DNA of 64,000 bases from Gammaproteobacteria bacterium (GCA_009843635.1 VYDB01000077.1:1-64000); one strand, 5' to 3'; shown: positions 17,805 to 26,863, numbered from the stretch's first letter. Program-made: numbers and translations. Notes: a model not told the origin generated them from the letters alone.

Positions 17805-20800
17805 GGCTGGCCTCGGCCAGAGCGCCGATGCGGACCCCACCCTAGCTGGCGTTCGGCCCCGGTTCACCGACCTCTTCGTGCGCCGCCCGGTTTTGGCGGT
17901 GGTCATCTCCCTGAGCTTGGCGCTGATCGGCGTGCGTGTCGCCATGGACATGCCGGTGCAGCAATACCCCACCATCGAAAGCGCCTCGCTGGTGATCAGC
18001 ACCCCCTATGTCGGGGCGTCCGCCGAGGTGGTGCAAGGCTTCATCACCGACCCCATCGAACGCGTGGCCGCCACCATCCCCGGCGTGGACTTCATTTCTT
18101 CCGAAACCCGGGCTGGCATGAGCCAGGTCACCGTGTTCCTGAAACTGAACGAAGACAGCGCCGACGCCTTGGCCGAGCTGTCCACCCGGCTCGGCCAGAT
18201 TCGCTTTGAACTGCCCGAGGGCGCGGAGGATCCGGCGGTGGAGGTGCAGCGCGCCGACCGGCCCCAAGCCGGCTGGTACTTGGGCGTCAAGCTCAACGAT
18301 CGCATGAGCCGTGCTGAACTGACCGACTACCTGCGCCGCGAGGTGGCGCCCCAGCTCGCCTCGATCCCCGGCGTCCAGCAGGTCTGGATTGGCGGCGGGC
18401 GGTTGCCGGCGATGCGCATCTGGATAGATCCGGACCGCATGACCATGTTCAACGTCAGCACCCAGGACGTGGAGACGGCGCTCAGGCGCAACAACATTAT
18501 CGCCACCATCGGCCAGACCGAAAACGCCGATCAACGCATCGACCTGATGGTGAACACCTCGCTCACGGACGTAGAGGAATTCGAGCGCATGGTGGTCCGG
18601 GAAGCCCAGGGCACCCTGATTCGGATGCGCGACCTGGCACGGGTGGAGCTCGGCGAGGAGGAAGGCACCAATCTCGGTCGGCTGAACCAGCGCACCACTG
18701 TGTTCCTCGGCATCTATCCCCTGCCCGGCGCCAACGAAATCGACATCGCCGACGCCCTCTACCTAGCTCTCGACGAGATCAACGCCACCATGCCCGCGGG
18801 CCTTGAGCTGGAAATCGGCGAGGACGTGACCGCCTACATGCGCAAGGCGTTGGCCGAGATCTTCACCACCCTGGCGGAGACCGTGCTGTTGGTCGGCTTG
18901 GTGGTGGTGGTGCTGATGGGTTCGGTGCGCACCGCGCTGGTGCCCTTGGTGACCATCCCTATTTCGCTGCTCGGTGCAGTCGCCGCCATGGCCTTGATGG
19001 GCTTCTCCTTCAACCTCCTCACCGTGCTGGCCATCGTGCTGTCGGTGGGCCTGGTGGTGGACGACGCCATCGTCATGGTGGAGAACGTCGCCCGCCACAT
19101 GCGCGAAGGCGCCTCGCGCACCCAGGCGGCGCTGGCCAGCTCCCGGCAACTGGTGTCGCCGATCATCGCCATGACCCTGACCTTGGCGACGGTCTATGCG
19201 CCCATCGGCTTTCTGTCCGGTCTGACTGGCGTGCTGTTCAAGGAGTTCGCCTTCACGCTGGCCGTGGCGGTGCTTATTTCCGGCATGGTGGCGCTCACCC
19301 TCTCGCCGATCATGAGCGCCTGGGTCGCACCGGAGAAAGGCCGCGAATCGCCCATGACGCGGCGCGTCAACCACCTTTTCGACGCCACCCGCCAGCTCTA
19401 TCGCCGCCTGCTCGACAGGCTGCTTGCCAACAACGGTCCGGTGCTGTTCACCGCCGTCTTCTTCGCCCTGCTGAGCGCGCCCTTCTTCATGCTCTCGCAA
19501 AAGGAGCTCGCGCCCACCGAAGACCAAGGCGAGATCAACGTGGCCATCACGGCGCCGCCAGAGGCCTCCTTGGAGTACACCGAGCGCTACATGACGGATG
19601 TGGTGGATGCCATGGAAAGCTTGCCGGGCAGCGGCCTCATGTGGCAAATGGTGATGAACAACTTCGCCTTCGGCGGCATGAAGTTCGACGACTTCGACGA
19701 GCGCGAGCTGAGCACCCAGGAGATGCTGCCCACGGCGTTCGGCGCGCTGTCCCAAGTGACCGGCCTGACCGCCTTTCCGATTCTGCCGTCCGCCCTGCCG
19801 AGCGCCGGGCGCTTCGACATGGAGTTCGTGGTGCTCTCATCGGACAGCGCTGCCGAGATGCTCCCCTACGCCGACCGGCTCATGGACCGGGCGCGGGAGA
19901 CCGGCATCTTCCTGTTCGTCGATACGGACTTGCGCATCGACCTGCCCCAAGGCCGCTTCCTGGTGGACCGGGAGCGGGTGGCGGACCTCGGCATGGATCT
20001 GGCCGAAGTGAGCCGCCAGCTTGGCGCCTTCCTATCCGCCAACTACGTTAACCGCTTCGACCTCGACGGCACCGCTTACCGGGTGATCCCCATGATCGAG
20101 CGCACGGGGCGCCCAGACCCGGACGCCCTGCTCGACATCAAGCTCAGAACGCCGAGCGGTGATCAGGTGCCCCTAGCCGCCCTCGCCCGCCTTGACGAAA
20201 CCGTCGCCCCCCGGGTGCTGGCCAAGTTCCAACAGAAAAACGCCTTCCGCATTCGCGGCGGCCTGATTCCCGGCCGCACCAAGGAGGAGGGACTGCAGGC
20301 CATGGAGTCGCTGGCCGCTGAGCTGCTGCCGCCCCACTACGCCATCGACTACGCCGGCGAGTCCCGCCAGTTGCGCCAGGAGGGCAGCACCCTGCTCGGC
20401 GTGCTCGGCATCTCGCTGGCCTTCGTGTTCATGGCGTTGGCCGTGCAGTTCAACAGCTTCCGCGATCCCTTGGTGGTGCTGCTCGGCTCCGCCCCGCTGG
20501 CCCTGTCCAGCGCCCTGCTGTTCACCTACCTGGACCTGACCACCATCAACACCTACACCCAGATCGGCTTGATCACCCTAGTCGGGCTGATCTCCAAGAA
20601 CGCCATCCTGATCGTCGAATTCGCCCGCCAGTTGCAAGCGCAGGGGCTGGCCAAGCTCGAAGCCATCAAGGGCGCCGCCGAGACTCGCCTGCGCCCGGTG
20701 TTGATGACCGCCGGCGCCACCGTGATGGGCCACATGCCGTTGGTGTTCGTCACCGGACCCGGCGCCGAAGCCCGCAACAGCATCGGCATCGTGCTGGTGG

Positions 20801-20922
20801 CGGGCATGTTGCTCGGCACCCTGTTCACCCTGTTCGTACTGCCCAGCATCTACTGCCTGCTGGCGACGGAACGGCACAAGGGAACGCAGCCAATGGAGTC
20901 GGCTGCGCCGGTGGCCACGTGA
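17794..20922 (+). CDS. RND-family efflux permease (HAE1/AcrB-like)
   Basis: About 1042 residues from GTG 17794 (VAGEAGLG), chosen because the adaptor ends at 17804; a downstream start just before FTDLFVRRPVLA is possible. RND hallmarks: FVRRPVLAVVISL at the first span, MPVQQYPTIE, the GLVVDDAIVMVEN segment with paired Asp of the proton relay, and two homologous halves each with periplasmic porter and six spans. It is a proton-driven exporter of hydrophobic compounds. The outer-membrane component must be encoded elsewhere. The GTGA overlap with the next gene suggests coupling. Confidence 0.95.
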   Translation: MAGEAGLGQSADADPTLAGVRPRFTDLFVRRPVLAVVISLSLALIGVRVAMDMPVQQYPTIESASLVISTPYVGASAEVVQGFITDPIERVAATIPGVDFISSETRAGMSQVTVFLKLNEDSADALAELSTRLGQIRFELPEGAEDPAVEVQRADRPQAGWYLGVKLNDRMSRAELTDYLRREVAPQLASIPGVQQVWIGGGRLPAMRIWIDPDRMTMFNVSTQDVETALRRNNIIATIGQTENADQRIDLMVNTSLTDVEEFERMVVREAQGTLIRMRDLARVELGEEEGTNLGRLNQRTTVFLGIYPLPGANEIDIADALYLALDEINATMPAGLELEIGEDVTAYMRKALAEIFTTLAETVLLVGLVVVVLMGSVRTALVPLVTIPISLLGAVAAMALMGFSFNLLTVLAIVLSVGLVVDDAIVMVENVARHMREGASRTQAALASSRQLVSPIIAMTLTLATVYAPIGFLSGLTGVLFKEFAFTLAVAVLISGMVALTLSPIMSAWVAPEKGRESPMTRRVNHLFDATRQLYRRLLDRLLANNGPVLFTAVFFALLSAPFFMLSQKELAPTEDQGEINVAITAPPEASLEYTERYMTDVVDAMESLPGSGLMWQMVMNNFAFGGMKFDDFDERELSTQEMLPTAFGALSQVTGLTAFPILPSALPSAGRFDMEFVVLSSDSAAEMLPYADRLMDRARETGIFLFVDTDLRIDLPQGRFLVDRERVADLGMDLAEVSRQLGAFLSANYVNRFDLDGTAYRVIPMIERTGRPDPDALLDIKLRTPSGDQVPLAALARLDETVAPRVLAKFQQKNAFRIRGGLIPGRTKEEGLQAMESLAAELLPPHYAIDYAGESRQLRQEGSTLLGVLGISLAFVFMALAVQFNSFRDPLVVLLGSAPLALSSALLFTYLDLTTINTYTQIGLITLVGLISKNAILIVEFARQLQAQGLAKLEAIKGAAETRLRPVLMTAGATVMGHMPLVFVTGPGAEARNSIGIVLVAGMLLGTLFTLFVLPSIYCLLATERHKGTQPMESAAPVAT

Positions 20923-22184
20923 CCCAGGGATCCCTAATGCGCTTGGCACGGGGACAACTCGGGAGATCCTCAACCGATTGGCGCTGGGGCGCTGCACTGG
21001 CGCTGTTTCTGTTCGCGTTCGCCGGCTTGTCGTCCGGCGTAACGCTGACCGAAAGACCCGAGGTCGCGGGGTCCGGCCTGTTGACCAAGGCGTATTACAG
21101 CCTAGGGTTGTTCGTGGTCGGCGGCTTGGAGATCGGCACCCCGGCCGAAGGGCCGCTGTTGGCGCGCTGCCTGCTCTGGGTCGCCTACTTCGGTGCCCCG
21201 ATTCTGACCGCGTCGGCAGTGGCCGAAGCCCTGGCCAGAATCCTGTCGCCCCGGCCTTGGCAACTGCGGCGCATCCATCATCACGTGGTGATCGTCGGAA
21301 CCGGCGCCATGACGGATAGCTATTTGCGGGTGCTGCGCCGCTACGAACCGCGCCGGTCCGTGGTGGTGGTCGATGAACGCATCGATGTGATCCGGCGACA
21401 GGAACTGCAGCAAACGTTCAACGCCACCGTGGTCACGGGCGACATCACCCACGAGTTCCTGATCACGGCCCTGCGGCTGCATCGAGCCAGCAAGGTCGTG
21501 CTGCTCGGTGAAAGCGACTTCCAGTCCTACGAAGCGGCCAGCCGCATGTTGGCCAAGTTTCCCCGGCTCGCCGGGCGCATCGTCCTGCGCTGCCACAACC
21601 TGCGCTTCATGCGCGCGCTCCAGGATACGGCCGTTGCCCGGCAGTGCCTGACGTTCAATTCCTACCAACTGGCCGCAGCCGGGTTGGTTCGGGATCATCT
21701 CATCGACCACTTCCATCAGACGAGCGAGCGCGATGTCGTGGTCATTGCGGGGTTTGGGCGATTCGGCCAGACCACGCTCGAAGAGCTCCAGGCCCATGCC
21801 CAACGGGAAATCGCCACGGTGGCGCTGATCGACTCCGATGCGGCCCGTCGGCTGCTGGTCGCCGAGGAGCAGCGTCGAATCGGCGGCAGCTACCGCCGGG
21901 AGATCCTCGAAGGCGACATATCCCACCCCGAGGTCTGGCACCAGCTCGACAACGTGCTGGATCTATCCATCGGTTCGCCGACCGTCATTCTCGGAACCGG
22001 CAACATCGAGGAGAACCTGCGCGCGGCGCTCTGGATCAAGGGCAAGCACCCCAACGCCTTGGTGTTCTCGCGAACCACGGATACCTCCCAGCTCGCGCTT
22101 CAAGTCGGCGCGGAGCACGACATCAACTACTTCAGCATTCGGCAACTGGTCGAGGACAACATTCCCACCGAATGGCTAAGTTGA
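20919..22184 (+). CDS. Membrane protein with two TrkA-N/RCK-like nucleotide-binding domains (channel-like)
   Basis: 421 residues from GTG 20919, overlapping the permease stop by 4 nt; ATG 20937 is an alternative. Two N-terminal spans (AALALFLFAFAGLSSG; LLWVAYFGAPILTAS) are followed by two Rossmann-like units: HHVVIVGTGAMTDSY...VVDERIDV and DVVVIAGFGRFGQTTLEEL...ALIDSD. The layout matches bacterial RCK-gated potassium channels or Trk-type regulators. The intervening loop YSLGLFVVGGLEIGTP sits where a pore would be but lacks a clear TVGYG filter, so channel activity is uncertain. Its coupling to an RND pump is unusual. Confidence 0.7.
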   Translation: MTQGSLMRLARGQLGRSSTDWRWGAALALFLFAFAGLSSGVTLTERPEVAGSGLLTKAYYSLGLFVVGGLEIGTPAEGPLLARCLLWVAYFGAPILTASAVAEALARILSPRPWQLRRIHHHVVIVGTGAMTDSYLRVLRRYEPRRSVVVVDERIDVIRRQELQQTFNATVVTGDITHEFLITALRLHRASKVVLLGESDFQSYEAASRMLAKFPRLAGRIVLRCHNLRFMRALQDTAVARQCLTFNSYQLAAAGLVRDHLIDHFHQTSERDVVVIAGFGRFGQTTLEELQAHAQREIATVALIDSDAARRLLVAEEQRRIGGSYRREILEGDISHPEVWHQLDNVLDLSIGSPTVILGTGNIEENLRAALWIKGKHPNALVFSRTTDTSQLALQVGAEHDINYFSIRQLVEDNIPTEWLS

Positions 22185-22212
22185 AGGGGCGAGATGCTGC
22201 GGCTGGGCTGGG

Positions 22213-23394
22213 TCACCCGGTTTGAAACAGCTTGGGCAGATCCTCGTCTGGCGTTTCCAACAGGGTGTCCACCCAGCGGTGGAAGTTCTGGCCGCCGCCT
22301 TCGTTGCGGCCAAACAGGACATGGCTTTTGGCACCGGTCGGCAAGTTCTTCTGCAAGGCAATGCCGGTGGCGTAGTCTTCCTCCTGAACGACGTACTTGA
22401 GCAGGTCGAACTGCGCCTTGGCCTCCGCTAGGGCTTCGTCCGAACTCGGCGGGCGCTCCATCAGGTAGTTCTGCACCGTGTAGGAGACCTCCGGCGCATC
22501 GCCGGGGAACAACTGCGAGATCATCACCGAACGGCCGCCACCCTGAAAGCTGGCGATGGAGACGTGGGGGAAGATGGTCCACACGCCCATCAACAGCTTG
22601 TCCGTGGGCCACTCATCCTCCCCGGCACCCTCGAACTCGACCCAGCCTTGGTCGGGGCGGCCCAGATGTTGATGCGGCCCCCAACTGTAGTAGTTGGCCT
22701 GATTGCCGGTGTCGGTACCGAAGCTGTCCTTGTGCAGGATGGGCAGGTGGTAGTAGTCGAGATAGCCGTCGTAGGCCACCTTCCAGTTCGGCCCGTGGAC
22801 GATTTGCGAGGCTTGGTGGTGCCAGGAGTCGAACCCAAACTCCGCGAGCATCGCGTCGTACCCGCACAGGAACAAGTTGATGTCCAAGGTGGAATTGGGA
22901 TCCAGCGTCACCCATATCAGGCCCGCCTTCTCAAGCGACGGCAGCTCGGTCAATCCGTGGCAGCTTTTATCGATGGCGCCAAAGTCATCGGCCGAATACA
23001 CCGCCACTAAGTCGCCCTCCTGGCTGTAGGTCCAAGCGTGGTACGGGCAGGTGAACCGGTGCGCGGTTCCCGTGCCCTCTGGCATGATGCGCGCCCCGCG
23101 ATGGCTGCACATGTTGACGAAAGCCTTGATCCGGCCACTCTTGGTGCGGGTGATCAGCACCTGCACGCCAGCCGCCTCCATGGCCTTGTAAGCGCCCGTT
23201 TCGCGCAGTTCCGCAGTGGTCGCCAGCATCAATGGCATTCTGCGGAAGACCTGCCGCATTTCGGCGTTCCAACGGTCCCGCGCAAAGTAGTTCTCCACCG
23301 GCACGCGCAGGATGTCCTTGGCTTGGGCGATGGTGCCGTTCTTGCCGTGCTGCAAATCGTTTCTGGCCAGTTCAATGAGTCGTGCCTTGGACAC
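22213..23394 (-). CDS. Rieske-type ring-hydroxylating oxygenase, alpha subunit
   Basis: 393 residues. Rieske ligands CSH in NMCSHRGARI and CPYH in FTCPYHAWTY. The catalytic domain has the iron-site motif YDGYLDYYHLPILH with paired His. It is only distantly like the 15344 protein, so this is a second oxygenase type rather than a recent duplicate. It converges on the channel-like gene and lies 36 nt beyond the start of the minus-strand peptidase gene. No ferredoxin or reductase gene is adjacent. Substrate unknown. Confidence 0.9.
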   Translation of the reverse strand: MSKARLIELARNDLQHGKNGTIAQAKDILRVPVENYFARDRWNAEMRQVFRRMPLMLATTAELRETGAYKAMEAAGVQVLITRTKSGRIKAFVNMCSHRGARIMPEGTGTAHRFTCPYHAWTYSQEGDLVAVYSADDFGAIDKSCHGLTELPSLEKAGLIWVTLDPNSTLDINLFLCGYDAMLAEFGFDSWHHQASQIVHGPNWKVAYDGYLDYYHLPILHKDSFGTDTGNQANYYSWGPHQHLGRPDQGWVEFEGAGEDEWPTDKLLMGVWTIFPHVSIASFQGGGRSVMISQLFPGDAPEVSYTVQNYLMERPPSSDEALAEAKAQFDLLKYVVQEEDYATGIALQKNLPTGAKSHVLFGRNEGGGQNFHRWVDTLLETPDEDLPKLFQTG

Positions 23395-23430
23395 AGCCCC
23401 TCCTTGGTCTGAAGACCGGTGAAGTTGGCG

Positions 23431-24054
23431 CTACGCGAACGCTAGGAATAACGCGCCGCCGACGCCGCCAATCACGTAGTGGCGCCTAATGAAGGATCGA
23501 TTGATGTGGCCAAAGGCTTTCGACGGCAGCAATCCGCCCCAGTTGGTGCGGGCGATGATGGGCCACTCGATGACGCTGGCAAACACCGCGAAGGCGAAGG
23601 TGGCCGCAACGAACCCGGACTGCGCCAACGTGGCCATCGGCAGCAGCAGGAAGGCGGCGGCGAAGACCCACCAATGGGCTACGTTGCCGCCAAGGCTCAT
23701 GGCGGTGAACTGGCCTAGGGTGTTTTTTTCCAGATCGAAGCGATAGCGAAAGAACGAAAAGCCTGGCGGCTTGACCCGGGGCACCACGGCACGGGCCAGC
23801 TTGGCCCCGGTGTAGTGGCCCCACTCATGCAACACGCTGGTGATGACCCAGCCAGCCACCAGCGCATTGCCCACGGCAACGACTTGGGCTAGGGCCAAGC
23901 CACTGGCAGCGGCCCAGGCTTCGGCGCCGCCAAACAGCGCGAGGCCCGCTAGGATGAGCGCTGCGTCCTGGGTTAACTGGCCGCCAAGCGGAGGCTCCGC
24001 CGCATCGCCTGCGCCTAGACTTAAGTCTGCGCCGATGTCTTGTTCGTCTGCCAC
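23431..24054 (-). CDS. Membrane metallopeptidase-like protein with HEWGH motif
   Basis: 207 residues with about five hydrophobic stretches. The segment ITSVLHEWGHYTGAKLA contains HExxH in a membrane-associated helix, as in site-2 protease/M50-like proteins, and a later NVAHWW may supply further polar residues. A clear second M50 motif (NxxPxxxxDG) is absent, so it may be a divergent peptidase or an inactive relative. The N-terminal ~30 residues are acidic and soluble. It is in tandem with the Rieske gene downstream and divergent from cytochrome c'. Confidence 0.6.
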   Translation of the reverse strand: MADEQDIGADLSLGAGDAAEPPLGGQLTQDAALILAGLALFGGAEAWAAASGLALAQVVAVGNALVAGWVITSVLHEWGHYTGAKLARAVVPRVKPPGFSFFRYRFDLEKNTLGQFTAMSLGGNVAHWWVFAAAFLLLPMATLAQSGFVAATFAFAVFASVIEWPIIARTNWGGLLPSKAFGHINRSFIRRHYVIGGVGGALFLAFA

Positions 24055-24165
24055 GGCCCAATCCTCCTCTCGTGCAAGTGCTCGAAGTCTATGCCAAACA
24101 AGGGTTGCGAGACCACTGCCGGATGGCTTTAATGCACGTTCACTTCACCAGTTGAGATTCCTCAC

Positions 24166-24585
24166 ATGCACATGAAGGCGCTTCTTGGACTATCGTTGCT
24201 ACTGGCCTCGTCCACCTCACTAGCCGACGAAGGGGCCGCGGAGTACCGCCTCCACACCATGGAGGCCATCGGCGGCCACACCGTCGCGTTCTTCGACATC
24301 CTCCAAGGCAAGGTCCCGCATACCGGCCACCTAGGCCTGCACGCCGGTGCCATTGCCGACTTGTCCGCGATCGTGGGTACGCTGTTCGAAGTGAACGCCC
24401 CCGGGGGCAGCGCACTACCCGCGATCTGGGAGAACCCCGACGACTTCGCCGCCAAGGTCGCCGACTTCCAGGCGGCCGCTGAGGGCCTGCGCGACACCAT
24501 CGCAAACGGCGGCGAGATCGGTCCCGCCGCCATGGCCCTTGGCGGAGCCTGCAAAGGCTGCCACGACGACTTCAGGGACGAGTAG
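24166..24585 (+). CDS. Cytochrome c' / c-556-like
   Basis: 139 residues. A signal peptide (LLGLSLLLASSTSLA, cleaved before DEG) leads to a four-helix-bundle-like domain ending in the haem-binding CKGCH motif ten residues before the C-terminus, the hallmark of class II cytochromes c. An early Met-rich region (RLHTMEAIGGHT) is where the sixth ligand sits. The product is periplasmic and probably an electron carrier. It ends 2 nt from the convergent cytochrome b561 gene, a common pairing that suggests joint function. Confidence 0.9.
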   Translation: MHMKALLGLSLLLASSTSLADEGAAEYRLHTMEAIGGHTVAFFDILQGKVPHTGHLGLHAGAIADLSAIVGTLFEVNAPGGSALPAIWENPDDFAAKVADFQAAAEGLRDTIANGGEIGPAAMALGGACKGCHDDFRDE

Positions 24586-24587
24586 CA

Positions 24588-25229
24588 CTAAGGCATCAAT
24601 CCCCCCGCAAGAACCGCGATTGCGGCAATTGCCGCAGTAAGCGCAGCGCGGAGCCAGTGGTTTGCAGCCGGCTCCACCGCCGCACGCTTGCGGCCGGTGA
24701 ACATCGCCAAGGGCGTTGGGTCGCGTTGCAGCGCGTAAACCACATGGGCGGTCAGGTGAACCGCGACCAGGGCGATGAGACCCATGAAGACTCGGTTGTG
24801 CACCCAAGTGAGGCGGTCGGACAGCGCGTCGCTGACGGTGCGCGCCAGCGGGCCCTCGGTGAATATGTCGTCGTTGGCAAACAGGCCAGTGGCGGCCTGA
24901 ACCGCCGCCAAGGCGACGAAGCCGATGGCCAACACCCGGCCTGGCGCAGTGTGCGGGTCGTCGACGCGCCCGCCACGAAAGTGAGCCACGAATTGACGCA
25001 AACTGGGCATGTAGCCCCGCCAGCGGGCATGGATAGCCCCCCACAGCCCCCACAGCAGCCGAAACAGCAGCAGCCCCACCATCACCGCGCCTAGGCGCAT
25101 GTGCCACCTCAACAGCGACAAGTCGCCGGATAGGCCGGTGTAGAGCAACCCCGCCAAGCAGGCGGCAAAGGCCCAATGCCAGATTCTTAGGGGGAGATCC
25201 CAAACTTTGACGGTGCCGGAAGGCTGCAT
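24588..25229 (-). CDS. Cytochrome b561 / Ni-Fe-hydrogenase b-type cytochrome
   Basis: About 213 residues from ATG 25229 (MQPSGTVKVWDLPLRIWHW); a reading from 25283 adds an unlikely extension. VWDLPLRIWHW, the WHMRLGAVMVGLLLFRLLWG segment, and WVHNRVFMGLIALVAVHLTAHVVY contain the His ligands for two b haems. Four to five membrane spans. It passes electrons between the quinone pool and periplasmic carriers; the adjacent cytochrome c' gene is the likely partner. Confidence 0.9.
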   Translation of the reverse strand: MQPSGTVKVWDLPLRIWHWAFAACLAGLLYTGLSGDLSLLRWHMRLGAVMVGLLLFRLLWGLWGAIHARWRGYMPSLRQFVAHFRGGRVDDPHTAPGRVLAIGFVALAAVQAATGLFANDDIFTEGPLARTVSDALSDRLTWVHNRVFMGLIALVAVHLTAHVVYALQRDPTPLAMFTGRKRAAVEPAANHWLRAALTAAIAAIAVLAGGLMP

Positions 25230-25345
25230 GACAGTTCCTCGCCAGAAGGCATTGCGGCCAATATACGCCAGATCGGTGGCCATGGATTGGATTCAGGGTC
25301 ACTGCCTCGCTTGACGCACCGACTAGGACGGGCACACTGCAAACC

Positions 25346-26623
25346 ATGTCGCAGTTGCAGGAATGGAGCCTTCAGCCGGGGAGCGCGAGGGGGAACCCCT
25401 CGCAGGAATTGAGCTTGGCGGACGCGGACGTTCAGCAATGCCCCGACGCCTACCACGGGGCGTTGCGCGAGCGCCCGGTGCACTTCGACGAACGGCTCGG
25501 CTTCTTCGTCTGCGGACGCTATGCGCTGATGCGCGAGGTGCTGCGCGACACCGAGACGTTCTCCAGCATCGACAGCCAATCGGTCGATGGCCTGCGGCCA
25601 CCGCCACCCGAAGCGATCGAGATCCGCAAGACCTGCCATCCGGTGGTCAACACCTTGGTCACGAACGATCCGCCGTCCCACACCCGCATCCGCAAGATGG
25701 TCGATGCGCCGTTCCGCGCCCGCAGCCTGGACAAGCTCAAGAGCCGCATCGAGGACATCGCGCATGGCGCCATCGACGAGTTCATCGGCGAGGAAGGCAC
25801 CTGTGAAATGGTGTCCCGTTTCGCCGTTCCCATTCCCGTGCGGGTGATCGCTGACATGCTCGGCCTCGACCCAACGTTGGCGCCCCGGATCAAGGCTTGG
25901 TCCGACGCGTCCGTGGATCCCTTGGGCATGATGGTCAGCGACCAGCGGCTGATTGAGTGCGCCAAGCTCATCAAGGAATTCCAGGACTTCATCGTCAAGG
26001 CGCTGGAGGCAAGGCGAGCCCAACCCCAAGACGATCTGCTGACCCACTTGGTGCAGGCTCGGGACGCCCAGGGTGAGGGCTTCACCATGGCGGAAATGCT
26101 GTCCTTGACCCAGCAGCTCTTGGTGGCCGGCAACGAAACCACCACCAACGGCATCGCCGCCGGGGTGCGCCTGCTGGCAGAGCAGCCGACCCTGCTGCAG
26201 GCCATCAGGCGCCAGCCGAGCCTCGCCTTGATCTTCGTCAATGAGGTGCTGCGGCTGGAATCACCGGTCCAAGGGCTGTTTCGCGTGGTGCGCAAGGATA
26301 CCAAGCTCGGCGGCGTCCACCTGCCCAAGGGGGCCCGCATCATGCTGCGCTTCGCGGCAGCCAACCGGGACGGCCGCAAGTACGCCAACCCGGAACGGAT
26401 CGACTTGCATCGAGCCAACGCCGGCACCCACGTGGCCTTCGGCGCGGGCATCCATCATTGCATTGGCGCCGGCCTCGCCCGCATGGAGATGCGCGAGGCG
26501 TTCACCGCCCTCGCCCAACGCCTGCGCCGCTTGGAACTCGCCCCGGGCAACGACTTCGCCCACCACCCGTCCATGATCCTGCGCGGGCTGCAGGCCTTGC
26601 GCGTCACCTTCGAGCCAGCCTGA
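25346..26623 (+). CDS. Cytochrome P450 monooxygenase
   Basis: 425 residues, soluble bacterial class. I-helix LLVAGNETTTNGIA carries the oxygen-activating acid/Thr pair, ExxR is in NEVLRLESP, and the haem-thiolate loop is FGAGIHHCIGAGLAR. Redox partners are not adjacent. The N-terminus is odd: about 15 residues (QPGSARGNPSQELSL) interrupt what looks like WSLADADV, and the DNA there (25381-25405) is a GC-rich palindrome resembling one at 32603-32628, suggesting an in-frame insertion of a small repeat. Substrate unknown; the oxygenases nearby suggest xenobiotic or lipid oxidation. Confidence 0.95.
   Translation: MSQLQEWSLQPGSARGNPSQELSLADADVQQCPDAYHGALRERPVHFDERLGFFVCGRYALMREVLRDTETFSSIDSQSVDGLRPPPPEAIEIRKTCHPVVNTLVTNDPPSHTRIRKMVDAPFRARSLDKLKSRIEDIAHGAIDEFIGEEGTCEMVSRFAVPIPVRVIADMLGLDPTLAPRIKAWSDASVDPLGMMVSDQRLIECAKLIKEFQDFIVKALEARRAQPQDDLLTHLVQARDAQGEGFTMAEMLSLTQQLLVAGNETTTNGIAAGVRLLAEQPTLLQAIRRQPSLALIFVNEVLRLESPVQGLFRVVRKDTKLGGVHLPKGARIMLRFAAANRDGRKYANPERIDLHRANAGTHVAFGAGIHHCIGAGLARMEMREAFTALAQRLRRLELAPGNDFAHHPSMILRGLQALRVTFEPA
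25381..25405. repeat. Short palindromic repeat inside the P450 5' end
   Basis: GAGCGCGAGGGG, GAA, CCCC, TC, GCAG. The core CGAGGGG/CCCCTCG is a perfect 7-bp stem. It shares its 12-nt left part, the CCCC and the final GCAG with 32603-32628. It is read through in frame by the P450. Confidence 0.5.
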
Positions 26624-26626
26624 CGC

Positions 26627-26632
26627 TATAAT
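26627..26632 (+). promoter_or_regulatory. Probable -10 box (TATAAT) for the btuB riboswitch transcript
   Basis: A perfect TATAAT lies just after the P450 stop and about 10 nt before the cobalamin riboswitch, where its promoter should be. No good -35 is visible at 17 nt, so the promoter may be weak or activator-assisted. Confidence 0.45.
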
Positions 26633-26639
26633 CAACGGG

Positions 26640-26812
26640 CTCCGCAAGGGTTGCGGGGTGGAATCGAGTGATCGGGAAGTCCGGTGCAAGTCCGGCGCTG
26701 CCCCCGCAACGGTAACGGAGAAGACGCCATCTGGACAGCGTCCAGCCACTGCGCCCATAAGCGGCGTGGGAAGGCGATGGCGAAACAGCTCCCAAGCCCG
26801 AAGACCGGCTCG
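26640..26812 (+). ncRNA. Cobalamin (AdoCbl) riboswitch
   Basis: Diagnostic blocks are in order: the GGGAAGTCCGGTGCAAGTCC segment, GCGCTGCCCCCGCAACGGTAA, CCACTG, a GTGGGAAGGCGATG segment, and the B12-box-like AAGCCCGAAGACCGGC. It lies 5' of a BtuB-like receptor, the classical target: bound adenosylcobalamin represses uptake. Downstream, 26830-26847 forms a perfect 7-bp stem (CCGTCCG/CGGACGG, GGTG loop) with no T-run, about 6 nt before the GGAG ribosome-binding site, so translational rather than termination control is more likely. Confidence 0.95.
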
Positions 26813-26863
26813 GCTTCAAATCGACATATCCGTCCGGGTGCGGACGGACCGATGGAGCTTGCC

